DNA of 23,378 bases, taken from NCBI GenBank assembly GCA_016293615.1, contig JAEDDX010000047.1, forward strand, positions 1 through 23,378, in the 5' to 3' direction. Each line of letters opens with the position of its first letter. Positions within the stretch are counted from its first letter, which is position 1. Shown piece by piece: positions 5,735-13,507 of the stretch. The position numbers and the translations under genes were made by a program. The notes beneath the pieces were generated by a model. That model saw nothing but the letters and a program-made list of their open reading frames with translations, ran no database searches and had not been told where the DNA came from. The stretch is from Acetatifactor sp. (GTDB taxonomy: Bacteria > Bacillota > Clostridia > Lachnospirales > Lachnospiraceae).

Positions 5735-7168
5735 ATGGCAGACAAGAAAATGGTACAGGAAATCACTTCCATGGATGTTGATTTCGCACAATGGTACACT
5801 GATGTGGTGATCAAGGCAGAACTGATCGACTACACTTCCGTAAAGGGTTGTATGGTCATCAAGCCTGCGGGATATGCGATCTGGGAGTTGATCCAGAAGC
5901 AGCTGGATGCGAGATTTAAGGAGACGGGCGTAGAGAATGTCTATCTTCCCATGTTTATTCCCGAATCTTTGCTGGAGAAGGAAAAGGATCATGTCGAAGG
6001 CTTTGCGCCTGAGGTGGCGTGGGTCACACACGGCGGCTTACAGCCCCTGCAGGAAAGACTTTGCGTGCGTCCTACCTCCGAGACTCTGTTCTGTGATTTT
6101 TACAAGAACGATATCCACTCCTACAGAGATCTTCCCAGGGTTTATAACCAGTGGTGCTCCGTCGTCCGTTGGGAGAAGGAGACCAGACCGTTCCTGCGCT
6201 CCAGAGAATTCCTCTGGCAGGAGGGACATACGGCACACGCAACCGCTGAGGAGGCGGAGGCAAGAACCATTCAGATGCTGAATGTATATGCAGACTTCTG
6301 TGAGCAGGTTCTTGCGATCCCTGTTGTGAAGGGTCAGAAGACTGATAAGGAGAAGTTTGCCGGTGCGGTTGCGACCTACACCATCGAAGCTTTGATGCAT
6401 GACGGCAAGGCACTGCAGTCCGGTACCAGCCATAACTTCGGCAACGGTTTTGCGAAGGCATTTGACATTCAGTTCGCGGATAAGGATAACACATTGAAGC
6501 ATGTTTACCAGACTTCCTGGGGTATGACCACCCGTCTGATCGGTGCGATCATCATGGTGCACGGAGACAACGAAGGGCTGGTGCTTCCTCCCCGCGTGGC
6601 GCCCACGCAGGTCTGCATCGTTCCCGTCATGCAGAAGAAGGAAGGCGTTCTGGACAAGGCTTACGAGCTTCGTGACCTGTTGAAGAAGAACTTCCGCGTG
6701 AAGGTAGATGACTCTGACAAGACCCCCGGCTATAAGTTTGCCGAGGCAGAGATGAGAGGCTATCCGCTCCGTGTCGAGATCGGACCCAAGGATATCGAGG
6801 CAGGAAAGTGCGTGATCTGCCGCCGTGATACCAGAGAGAAGATCGAGGTTTCTCTGGATGCGCTTGAGGCAAAGGTTTCAGAGCTTCTTACGACCATCCA
6901 GAAGGAAATGCTCGAGAGGGCAAGAGCACACAGAGAGGAGCACACCTACACCGCAAAGAACATGGACGAGTTCGTACAGCTGTTTACCGAAAAGTCCGGC
7001 TTTGTCAAGGCTATGTGGTGCGGTGAGCGCGAGTGTGAGGACAAGATCAAGGAGACTTTGAGTGTAACAAGCCGCTGTATGCCTTTCGAACAGGAAGAGA
7101 TCGCACAGACCTGCGTCTGCTGCGGTAAGCCTGCAAAGAAGATGGTATACTGGGGCAGAGCATACTAA
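5735..7168 (+). CDS. proS: Prolyl-tRNA synthetase, short archaeal/eukaryotic-type
   Basis: A 477-residue class II aminoacyl-tRNA synthetase that attaches proline to tRNA-Pro in the cytosol. Class II motifs are visible: RPTSETLFCDFYKN near residue 112, VRWEKETRPFLRSREFLWQEGHTAH (motif 2) from about residue 144, and GTSHNFG near 232. The HGDNEGLVLPPRVAP stretch near 275 is typical of ProRS, leading into the anticodon-binding domain. There is no editing insertion between motifs 2 and 3. The C-terminal zinc-type region keeps cysteines (WCGERECE, CVCCGKP) and ends in a Tyr. These traits match the type 3 ProRS found in many Clostridia. The ribosome site is AGAGGAG. Expression is controlled by the T-box leader upstream. 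The exonuclease gene begins two bases after its stop codon. Confidence 0.97.
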   Translation: MADKKMVQEITSMDVDFAQWYTDVVIKAELIDYTSVKGCMVIKPAGYAIWELIQKQLDARFKETGVENVYLPMFIPESLLEKEKDHVEGFAPEVAWVTHGGLQPLQERLCVRPTSETLFCDFYKNDIHSYRDLPRVYNQWCSVVRWEKETRPFLRSREFLWQEGHTAHATAEEAEARTIQMLNVYADFCEQVLAIPVVKGQKTDKEKFAGAVATYTIEALMHDGKALQSGTSHNFGNGFAKAFDIQFADKDNTLKHVYQTSWGMTTRLIGAIIMVHGDNEGLVLPPRVAPTQVCIVPVMQKKEGVLDKAYELRDLLKKNFRVKVDDSDKTPGYKFAEAEMRGYPLRVEIGPKDIEAGKCVICRRDTREKIEVSLDALEAKVSELLTTIQKEMLERARAHREEHTYTAKNMDEFVQLFTEKSGFVKAMWCGERECEDKIKETLSVTSRCMPFEQEEIAQTCVCCGKPAKKMVYWGRAY

Positions 7169-7169
7169 G

Positions 7170-8120
7170 ATGAACTATATTGTATTGGACCTGGAGTGGA
7201 ACCAGAGCATAAGACCGGAGGAAGAGGTACCCGGGCTGCCGTTTGAGATCATTGAGATCGGTGCAGTCAGGCTGGATGCGGACTTGCAGAAGACCGGTGA
7301 CTTCAGCAGGCTGATCAAACCTACCGTCTATCGGCAGATGAACAGGGTGATCGAAGCATTGGTGCACCTTGACATAAAGGAACTGGAGAGGGCTGAGAGG
7401 TTTGAAAAGGTGGGAAGAGATTTCCTGACCTGGTGCGAACTTCCTGACAGTATCTTCTGCGTATGGGGCGAACTGGACTTGACGGAACTGCAGCGCAACC
7501 TGGAATATTTTGACCTGCCGGAACTGTCGGACGGACCGATTGCCTATCTGGATGTGCAGAAGCTGTTCAGTCTCTGCTTTGAAGACGGCAAGGCGCGCAG
7601 ATCTCTGGAGACAGCCGTGGACATGCTCGGTCTGGACAAGACGATTCCGTTCCACCGGGCTTACAGCGATGCCTTTTATACTGCAGAGCTGTTGCGGATG
7701 ATTCTGCGGCAAAAGCCACAGCTTCGGGAAAGGGTATCCTTCGATGTCTACCATCCGCCTGCAGACAGGGACCGGGAAGTGAAGATTCAGTTCGATTCGT
7801 ATATGAAGTACATCTCCAGAGCGTTTCCGACGAAGCAGGAAGCCTTTGCGGACAGGGAGGTGGCTTCGAGCAAGTGCTATCTGTGCCATCGCAACTTACG
7901 AAAGAAAATCAGATGGTTCGGCTGGAACGGAAAGCATTATTACTGCCTGGCTTACTGTGAAAAGCACGGATACCTCAAAGGAAAGATCCGCGTCAAAAGG
8001 ACGCCGGAGAATGAGGTCTATATTGTGAAGACTACGAAGCTGATCTCCGCGAAAGAAGCAGCAGAAATCAAAGCGCGCTGTGAGAGGGCAAAGGAGTTAA
8101 GAAAAAAGCATAAGCAATAA
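7170..8120 (+). CDS. DEDDh 3'-5' exonuclease with a C-terminal four-cysteine module
   Basis: A 316-residue protein with an N-terminal DnaQ/RNase T-type exonuclease domain (about residues 1-180). Exo I is VLDLEWNQ with D7 and E9. Exo II probably uses D103 in WGELDLTEL, and Exo III is FHRAYSDAFYTAEL with H162 and D167, the DEDDh arrangement. Such domains remove nucleotides from 3' ends of DNA or RNA; the closest named relatives are KapD-like proteins. The extra C-terminal part (about 230-275) contains C236-x2-C239 and C259-x3-C263 amid basic residues, which looks like a zinc-binding nucleic-acid module. The gene starts 2 bases after proS with only a weak ribosome site, so translation is probably coupled. 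A very basic C-terminal tail follows. Confidence 0.85.
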   Translation: MNYIVLDLEWNQSIRPEEEVPGLPFEIIEIGAVRLDADLQKTGDFSRLIKPTVYRQMNRVIEALVHLDIKELERAERFEKVGRDFLTWCELPDSIFCVWGELDLTELQRNLEYFDLPELSDGPIAYLDVQKLFSLCFEDGKARRSLETAVDMLGLDKTIPFHRAYSDAFYTAELLRMILRQKPQLRERVSFDVYHPPADRDREVKIQFDSYMKYISRAFPTKQEAFADREVASSKCYLCHRNLRKKIRWFGWNGKHYYCLAYCEKHGYLKGKIRVKRTPENEVYIVKTTKLISAKEAAEIKARCERAKELRKKHKQ

Positions 8121-8124
8121 AAAG

Positions 8125-8156
8125 CAGGGATTACGGCTTAAAAGTCGTAATCCCTG
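8125..8156. terminator. Terminator between convergent genes
   Basis: CAGGGATTACG (8125-8135) and CGTAATCCCTG (8146-8156) form a perfect 11-base stem that extends inward almost to the loop. On the minus strand the stem is followed by CTTTTTATTG, so it mainly ends the carboxypeptidase gene, whose last codons lie inside it. It can also slow plus-strand transcription from the proS unit. Confidence 0.8.
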
Positions 8157-9643
8157 AATTTGTTTCTGCGGCGGAAGAACCCGCGGCGTCTGCGGCGGCG
8201 CCAGGTCCTTCGGTTGCTTTTTGGGGTGAAGGCGTGATAATTTCTGCCGGCGCGAAGGCGTAACAGCAGGAAAAGAAGGATCAAAGCCACTGCGGCGATT
8301 CCGGCAATCAGGAGCACGCTTGTCAGGGGAAAGGAGTCTGTCTCTTCTTCCCCGGGGGCTGCAGTCTGGGCGATCACGACTCCGTTGCCGGTTACTTCGG
8401 TCAGAGCATCCTCCTGCACGGCATCAAATTCATAGGGAATGTTGTCGTCTGCCGCAAAAAGCAGTCGGACCTGGCCGACATCCACACCCTTGTAGGTGTA
8501 GGAGATGACGGCTGCCTGACCGGGGTCCGACGTATCGTAAGATATCGTGGACTCCGTATCGCCTATCTCGGCTGTCTTGGGAAGGATGATGCAATCGTCT
8601 TTGTTCAAGGTCAGCAGCGGCTTCGAGCTGCCGAATACATCATTGACGCTGTAAACGGTATCGGAGAAGGTGACATCGTATTTTTTCTCGGTTTGAGAGA
8701 CATTGTATTTCCTGAAGTTGCCAAAGCCGTAGTTAAAGAGGGAAATCGTATCTTCGTACTGTAGGGGGGATTCGTCCCTCATGACGACGCAGATGAGCTT
8801 GAGTCCATCCTTCTCGGCGCAGGAGACAAGACTGCTTCTGGCGGCGACCGTATAGCCGGTCTTGCAGCCCACAAGGTATTCGTAGGCATATTTTCCGCCG
8901 GGAATGATCTGCATGGAGCTGATTTCTATCTTGGCCTCGGGCAGTTTATCGGAGGCGGGGATCTCCATGCGTCTCGTGATGGAGATATCGCAGAGCATCT
9001 TGTTGGCGAAGAAGCCCCGTCCGATCATTGCCATATCGTAGGCGGTGGTATAATGGTTTTCGTCCGGAAGACCGTTGGGGTTGGCAAAATGCGTGTTGAG
9101 TGCGCCGAGCTCTTTCGCACGCTCGTTCATGATATCGGCAAACACACTCCAGTCTGTGGTGCCGGTGATGTGCTCCGCGACCGCGAAGGCGACTTCGTTG
9201 GCAGAGCGGATCAGGATCGCATTGAGACACTGCTCCATGGTGAGTTCCTGTCCCACATCCATGGCGATGCCGCTGCTGCCGGGAGGATTGTCGAACACTG
9301 CGTCGTGGGAAAAGGTGACGATCTCGTCCAGCTGACAGAGCTCGGTGGCTAAGAGCGTAGTCAGTATTTTGGTGGTGCTGGCAGGATATTCCTGCTTGTG
9401 AATATTCTTGGCGTAGAGAATCGTTCCGCTTTCCGCCTCCATTAAGATGGCGGATTCCGCAGAGACGATGGGACCCTCCGGCCAACCCTCGATCAGATTG
9501 GACTGGACTTCCATCTCACGGTGGAGAGCAATCCGTTCCTCCGCCGTCTCGGCGCGTACGCCAAGCGTCTGCGAGAAAAGAGTGCCTGCCATCACGGTAA
9601 CCGACAGAAGGCCGATCAGTAATTTATGAGAAATCTGAGACAT
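8138..9643 (-). CDS. dacF: D-alanyl-D-alanine carboxypeptidase (PBP5/DacF type), membrane-anchored
   Basis: A 501-residue S11-family peptidase that removes the terminal D-Ala from peptidoglycan stem peptides outside the membrane. It has an N-terminal signal segment (about residues 5-30). The three catalytic motifs, numbered from the ATG at 9643, are S89-T-T-K92, S147-A-N149 and K261-T-G263. A C-terminal beta domain follows, then a single membrane helix (about 438-463). It ends in a strikingly Arg-rich cytoplasmic tail with six consecutive Arg. The ATG at 9643 has AGAGG at good distance; a TTG two codons upstream is less likely. The usual PBP5 anchor is an amphipathic helix, so a true membrane helix with a basic tail is a variation. 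Its promoter lies at 9677-9705. Confidence 0.95.
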   Translation of the reverse strand: MSQISHKLLIGLLSVTVMAGTLFSQTLGVRAETAEERIALHREMEVQSNLIEGWPEGPIVSAESAILMEAESGTILYAKNIHKQEYPASTTKILTTLLATELCQLDEIVTFSHDAVFDNPPGSSGIAMDVGQELTMEQCLNAILIRSANEVAFAVAEHITGTTDWSVFADIMNERAKELGALNTHFANPNGLPDENHYTTAYDMAMIGRGFFANKMLCDISITRRMEIPASDKLPEAKIEISSMQIIPGGKYAYEYLVGCKTGYTVAARSSLVSCAEKDGLKLICVVMRDESPLQYEDTISLFNYGFGNFRKYNVSQTEKKYDVTFSDTVYSVNDVFGSSKPLLTLNKDDCIILPKTAEIGDTESTISYDTSDPGQAAVISYTYKGVDVGQVRLLFAADDNIPYEFDAVQEDALTEVTGNGVVIAQTAAPGEEETDSFPLTSVLLIAGIAAVALILLFLLLRLRAGRNYHAFTPKSNRRTWRRRRRRGFFRRRNKFRDYDF

Positions 9644-9676
9644 AGACAATAACCTCTTTCTGATGCTGTAAGTTTT

Positions 9677-9705
9677 ATTATAACCGCTGTCGGTGGGGGA
9701 AACAA
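9677..9705 (-). promoter_or_regulatory. Promoter of the carboxypeptidase gene
   Basis: Read on the minus strand, TTGTTT (9705-9700) and a perfect TATAAT (9682-9677) are separated by 17 bases, about 34 bases before the ATG. Confidence 0.65.
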
Positions 9706-9902
9706 GAGCAGGAGGAAAATTTAAAGCAATTAAAACAATCCTGCGTAAAAAATGGAGGCGGCGCGCACGACGACGGGGCGGGCGGCGCGGCTTTTGACAG
9801 GCAGAAACCTTGGATTTTCAAGGACTTTCCGGATTCTATCTGCGTGTGCACGATGAATCATTGTATAATTTTAACAAAATTGAGAAAATATATATTTCCA
9901 TA

Positions 9903-9931
9903 TTGCGTTTATGGAAGCGGTGTCATATAAT
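9903..9931 (+). promoter_or_regulatory. Promoter of the Tad pilus operon
   Basis: TTGCGT (9903-9908) and TATAAT (9926-9931) are separated by 17 bases. Transcription would start near 9937. This is the best plus-strand promoter in the gap 9644-10026. The rest of that gap (9710-9900) holds a GC-rich stretch and a second TATAAT (9864-9869) without a good -35, and no gene that I can support. Confidence 0.65.
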
Positions 9932-9935
9932 ACAC

Positions 9936-9991
9936 ACAGAACCGTTTCTTCGGTATCTGTAATTTCTGGGTTTCAAGGGACATCTCGTCCC
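9936..9991 (+). promoter_or_regulatory. Two hairpins in the Tad operon 5' leader
   Basis: ACAGAACCG (9936-9944) pairs with CGGT and TCTGT (9951-9960) around a single extra A, almost exactly at the predicted RNA 5' end. A second hairpin, GGGAC-ATCTC-GTCCC (9977-9991), is flanked by direct copies of TTTCAAG (9971-9977 and 9995-10001). A terminal hairpin could protect the transcript. I see no known riboswitch consensus. Confidence 0.45.
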
Positions 9992-10026
9992 GAATTTCAA
10001 GAAGTACAATGCAAAAGGACAATTTT

Positions 10027-10554
10027 ATGAAAGTATTTGTGATGGCTGTGGCAGGGATACAGCTTTTGTTTGCCTGCTGCTATGATTACCGAAGCAGCCG
10101 GATTCCGAATGCCCTGGTTTTTTCTATGATCGTCTGGGGCGTTCTGGGGGAGACGGTATCTGCCGGATGGCTTGGTGCGGTGCACTACCTTGGCATAGTG
10201 TGTTTGATCTGGGGCGTGTTTTTCCCGCTGTTTTGTCTGAGAATGCTGGGTGCAGGTGATGTGAAACTGCTCGGTGCAACGGCCGGCTTCCTGCGGGATA
10301 CGGAGATACTGCCGTTTTGCTTCGGCGTATTTGTGGCGGCCGCGCTGGTTTCGGTGTGTATCACACTTGCGCGCAGAGAGACGGGGAGAAGGCTCTGTAT
10401 CTTTGCGGATTATGTGAGAGAGTGCGTCAGGAGCGGAAGGGTATTGCCCTACCAATCACAGGGGACGCGGGAGAGCGGAGGCATCTGCCTGTCGGGCCCC
10501 GTGCTCATCAGCTTTCTGCTAATCTGTATCAAGGGGGGATATTTTGAGTTCTAA
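10027..10554 (+). CDS. A24 prepilin peptidase of the Tad system (CpaA/TadV-like)
   Basis: A 175-residue integral membrane aspartic protease that cleaves the leader of Flp-type prepilins. It has about five hydrophobic segments. The catalytic aspartates are visible: D20 in CYDYRSSRIPN (D-x-R-x-x-x-I-P-N) and D78 in GAGDVK (the GxGDxK signature). The ATG at 10027 is preferred over 10009 because AAAAGGA lies 7 bases upstream of it. This is the first gene of the Tad operon and its stop overlaps the start of tadZ by 11 bases. Its likely substrates are the Flp pilin at 14867 and possibly the TadE-like proteins. A second A24-like gene lies further down the operon. Confidence 0.92.
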   Translation: MKVFVMAVAGIQLLFACCYDYRSSRIPNALVFSMIVWGVLGETVSAGWLGAVHYLGIVCLIWGVFFPLFCLRMLGAGDVKLLGATAGFLRDTEILPFCFGVFVAAALVSVCITLARRETGRRLCIFADYVRECVRSGRVLPYQSQGTRESGGICLSGPVLISFLLICIKGGYFEF

Positions 10555-11548
10555 AGAGATGTTGTTGGCAATATGTGATCCGGAGGCTGAGTACCTTCAG
10601 CTGTTTCATGAATATCTGAAGAAGAGTTGTCATCTGACCTGGAAGGTACATGCTTTTACCGATCTGCTCCAGCTGCAGAAGGCAGGAGCAGAGAAATACT
10701 GTGTTCTGGTGATTGCGGAATCGGCGTATGTGCCGGAGCTTCTTGAGACCGACAGGCAGAGGGTGATCGTGCTCAATGAAAGCGGGCTTAAGAAGTGGGA
10801 AGGAGTCACCTATGTAGATAAGTATCAGAAGGCGGAACTGGTAAAGAATCAGATCCTGCAGTATTATGCGGAATTTTCCGACCGGATCCTTCCCAGGCTG
10901 CAAAAGAAATATAACACCAGGCTGATCGGCTTTTTTTCACCGCTTCGACGCAGTCTGCAGACTTCCTTTTCACTGACCGTCGGACAGCTTCTGGCGGCAC
11001 AGCATGAGGTGCTCTATCTGAATTTTGAACCGTTCAGCGGCAGAAACGCCCTGTTCGCGGACAGTAATTCGTATGATTTGTCGGATCTGCTCTACTTTCT
11101 GGGCTCGGACAAGGATAAGTTCCCCCTGCGGATGGAAGTGGCGCTGCGGCGGCTGGGTGAGCTGTCTTATGTGCCTCCGATGCGGTTCGGGCAGAACCTT
11201 CTGGGGGTATCGTCCGGCGAGTGGATCAGCCTGCTGAGCACGATAGAAGAGATGGGGGAATATGAATACATTCTGCTGGATTTAAGTGAGTGCGTACAGG
11301 GTATTTTTGAGATTCTCGGTATGTGCGAGAGGATTTTCACCATGACCGGGCGGGATGAGACAGCCTGCTCCAAGATTCTGCAATATGAACAGATCCTGCA
11401 GCAGAACGACTTGGGAGAAGTGCTTCAAAAGACCGAGAAACTGTGTCTGCCCGTCTTCCATACACTACCGGATGATTACGAACAGCTGACCAAGAGCGAA
11501 TTGGCAAAGGTCGCGGAAAATATGCTGAAAGGAATCGGAGAGCAATGA
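10544..11548 (+). CDS. tadZ: TadZ/CpaE-like ATPase-fold protein with degenerate Walker A
   Basis: A 334-residue protein placed where TadZ/CpaE stands in Tad loci. The N-terminal part (about 5-110) resembles an atypical receiver domain (LLAICDPEAEYLQLF, then VLVIAES, VIVLNES, VTYVDKYQ). The rest resembles the MinD/ParA fold: IGFFSPLRRS, EVLYLNFEPFSG, YILLDLSECV, RIFTMTGRD. The P-loop position reads FSPLRRSLQTSFS, so the conserved Gly and Lys residues are absent and ATP hydrolysis is doubtful. TadZ proteins mark the cell position of the pilus machine. The start is TTG 10544, with AAGGGGGG well placed upstream, overlapping the peptidase gene. ATG 10559 is the alternative. Confidence 0.8.
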   Translation: MSSKEMLLAICDPEAEYLQLFHEYLKKSCHLTWKVHAFTDLLQLQKAGAEKYCVLVIAESAYVPELLETDRQRVIVLNESGLKKWEGVTYVDKYQKAELVKNQILQYYAEFSDRILPRLQKKYNTRLIGFFSPLRRSLQTSFSLTVGQLLAAQHEVLYLNFEPFSGRNALFADSNSYDLSDLLYFLGSDKDKFPLRMEVALRRLGELSYVPPMRFGQNLLGVSSGEWISLLSTIEEMGEYEYILLDLSECVQGIFEILGMCERIFTMTGRDETACSKILQYEQILQQNDLGEVLQKTEKLCLPVFHTLPDDYEQLTKSELAKVAENMLKGIGEQ

Positions 11549-12768
11549 GTTATGCCGGGAGAAAACAGGCACTGCAAAAAATGGTGCAGGAGAAGATCGG
11601 GTATCAGCAGGAATACTCGGACGAGGATGTGAAAGAGATGATCGATGAGGTGATTCTCTCACAGCAGGATCTATCCTATTGGCCGGTGGAACAAAGACTG
11701 CGATTGAAGCGGGAGCTGTTCTTTTCCATGCGGAGACTGGATGTCCTTCAGCTTTTTGTCGAAGACAGGGATGTGACGGAGATCATGATCAACGGAATGG
11801 AGCACATATTTCTGGAGAAGCACGGGCAGATCGAGGAACTGGATGCGAAGTTTGACTCGGAAGAAAAGCTGCACGATGTGATCCAGCAGATTGTTTCATC
11901 CTGCAACAGGGTGGTAAATGAGGCTTCCCCGATTGTGGATGCCAGGCTTCGCGACGGGTCCAGAGTCAGCTGTGTGTTGCCGCCCGTTGCCCTGAACGGA
12001 CCGATCGTCACCATCAGGCGATTTCCCGACAAACCGATCACCATGGACTGGCTGGTCAGGAAGAACTCGATATCCGCCGGGGCGGCCGCGTTCCTTGCCG
12101 GGCTGGTACAGGCGGGCTATAACATTTTCGTCAGCGGAGGGACCGGCAGCGGCAAGACGACCTTTTTAAATGCACTTTCCGCCTATATTCCTGCGTCGGA
12201 CAGAGTGATCACGATCGAAGATGACGCTGAGCTTCAATTGCAGGGACTTCCGAACCTTGTGCGGCTGGAAACCCGTAACAATCCCGTGGAGGGCTGTAAG
12301 GAGGTCACGATACGGGAGCTGATCCGGGCGTCCCTGCGAATGCGCCCGACGAGAATCATTGTCGGGGAGGTTCGCGGTGCGGAAGCCTTCGATATGCTCC
12401 AATGTATGAATACCGGTCATGACGGAAGCATGTCCACGGGACACGCCAACAGCGGACGGGACATGCTGGGGCGGATTGAAAACATGGTTTTGTGTGCGAT
12501 GGAGCTGCCGCTGCATGCGATCCGCCGTCAGATTGCCTCCGGAATAGACATTGTCGTTCATCTCGGAAGACTCAGGGACCGTTCGAGGAGGGTGCTTGAG
12601 ATCCTGGAGGTAACCGGCATGGAGGACGGAGAGATCCGGACAGGCACACTGTATGAATTTCGGGAAACAGGAGTGGACAATGAGGGGAATATCCTTGGAG
12701 AACTCGAAGAGAAAGAGAAGCTTGGCAACCGGGGAAAGCTGGATGCGGCGGGACTATCACAGTTATGA
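11545..12768 (+). CDS. tadA: Tad secretion ATPase (TadA/CpaF family)
   Basis: A 407-residue type II/IV secretion ATPase that powers pilus assembly from the cytoplasmic face. The N-terminal domain (residues 45-160) has the CpaF-style VTEIMINGMEHIFLEKHG stretch. The catalytic domain shows Walker A SGGTGSGKTT (about 197-206), an ITIEDDAEL acidic box (223-230), Walker B RIIVGEVRG (270-278) and the His box GHDGSMSTGHA (291-301). All key residues are present, so it should be active. The start ATG overlaps the tadZ stop (ATGA), indicating translational coupling. The 3' end overlaps the start of tadB. It would interact with the membrane proteins TadB and TadC. Confidence 0.97.
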   Translation: MSYAGRKQALQKMVQEKIGYQQEYSDEDVKEMIDEVILSQQDLSYWPVEQRLRLKRELFFSMRRLDVLQLFVEDRDVTEIMINGMEHIFLEKHGQIEELDAKFDSEEKLHDVIQQIVSSCNRVVNEASPIVDARLRDGSRVSCVLPPVALNGPIVTIRRFPDKPITMDWLVRKNSISAGAAAFLAGLVQAGYNIFVSGGTGSGKTTFLNALSAYIPASDRVITIEDDAELQLQGLPNLVRLETRNNPVEGCKEVTIRELIRASLRMRPTRIIVGEVRGAEAFDMLQCMNTGHDGSMSTGHANSGRDMLGRIENMVLCAMELPLHAIRRQIASGIDIVVHLGRLRDRSRRVLEILEVTGMEDGEIRTGTLYEFRETGVDNEGNILGELEEKEKLGNRGKLDAAGLSQL

Positions 12769-13498
12769 GTGGAGGAGAGGAGAAAGACTTAGGACGGGAT
12801 GCCTGTGCGCCGGCATCACCGCATTGCTTGCCTATTTCTTTTACCGCAGCGCATGGGCCATGATCCCTCTGTCCGCAATCGGCGTCGTCTCGTGGTTTCG
12901 GATCAGGGAAGACAGACACCGTATGGAATGCAGGGAACTCAACACACAGTTTGCCGAGTGCATTTTGGCTGTCAGCACGATGATGAAGGCCGGTTATTCC
13001 GTAGAAAACGCTTTTTTGGAAGGGGAACAGGACATGGTGTTATTGTTCGGCGCGGATTCTTTGATTGACCGGGAGCTGAAGCTGATCCGAAGAGGATTGT
13101 CCATCAATATCTCCCTGGAGGAGCTTCTGAGCGATCTGGGAAAGAGAAGCGACTGCGAAGATATCTCGGGGTTTGCCGAAGTTTTTTCCATTGCGAAGAG
13201 AAGCGGAGGAAATCTTTCCGAAATCATACGCAATACGGCGGAATTGATCTCCCGAAAGAATGAAACACAGAAGGAAATTGATGTCATGCTGGGAGGAAAG
13301 AAGATGGAACTGGGTATTATGGAAATCATGCCCATGGGAATTTTGTTCTACCTTGACATTGTCAACCCCGGATATTTTGACTTGTTGTACCACAACCTGA
13401 AGGGAGTCCTGATGATGACAGCTTGTCTGTGTGTGTATCTGGCAGCGATTCTCGTGGGAGACAGAATCCTCAAGAGGATGTCTGACCGGCTGCGGTAG
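12680..13498 (+). CDS. tadB: Tad pilus inner-membrane platform protein TadB
   Basis: A 272-residue protein with a T2SSF (GspF-like) domain. Two hydrophobic segments near the N-terminus (about 38-73) are followed by the cytoplasmic domain, which contains the typical ECILAVSTMMKAGYSVENAF stretch, and a last hydrophobic segment near 240-262. With TadC it forms the membrane platform driven by TadA. The start at ATG 12680 is chosen for AGGAG six bases upstream, giving an 89-base overlap with tadA. ATG 12743 is possible with a weaker site and a shorter N-terminus. The segment KRSGGNLSEIIRNTAELI is a family hallmark. Ten bases separate it from tadC. Confidence 0.9.
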   Translation: MRGISLENSKRKRSLATGESWMRRDYHSYEWRRGERLRTGCLCAGITALLAYFFYRSAWAMIPLSAIGVVSWFRIREDRHRMECRELNTQFAECILAVSTMMKAGYSVENAFLEGEQDMVLLFGADSLIDRELKLIRRGLSINISLEELLSDLGKRSDCEDISGFAEVFSIAKRSGGNLSEIIRNTAELISRKNETQKEIDVMLGGKKMELGIMEIMPMGILFYLDIVNPGYFDLLYHNLKGVLMMTACLCVYLAAILVGDRILKRMSDRLR

Positions 13499-13507
13499 GA
13501 GGAAAGG

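Noticed and set aside
7047..7889. Minus-strand open frame of 280 codons
   Set aside because: Antisense to the exonuclease gene, with no motif and no start signal.
9903..10026. c-di-GMP riboswitch upstream of the Tad operon
   Set aside because: Such switches sometimes control pili in Clostridia, but I could not find the expected consensus. Only simple hairpins are visible.
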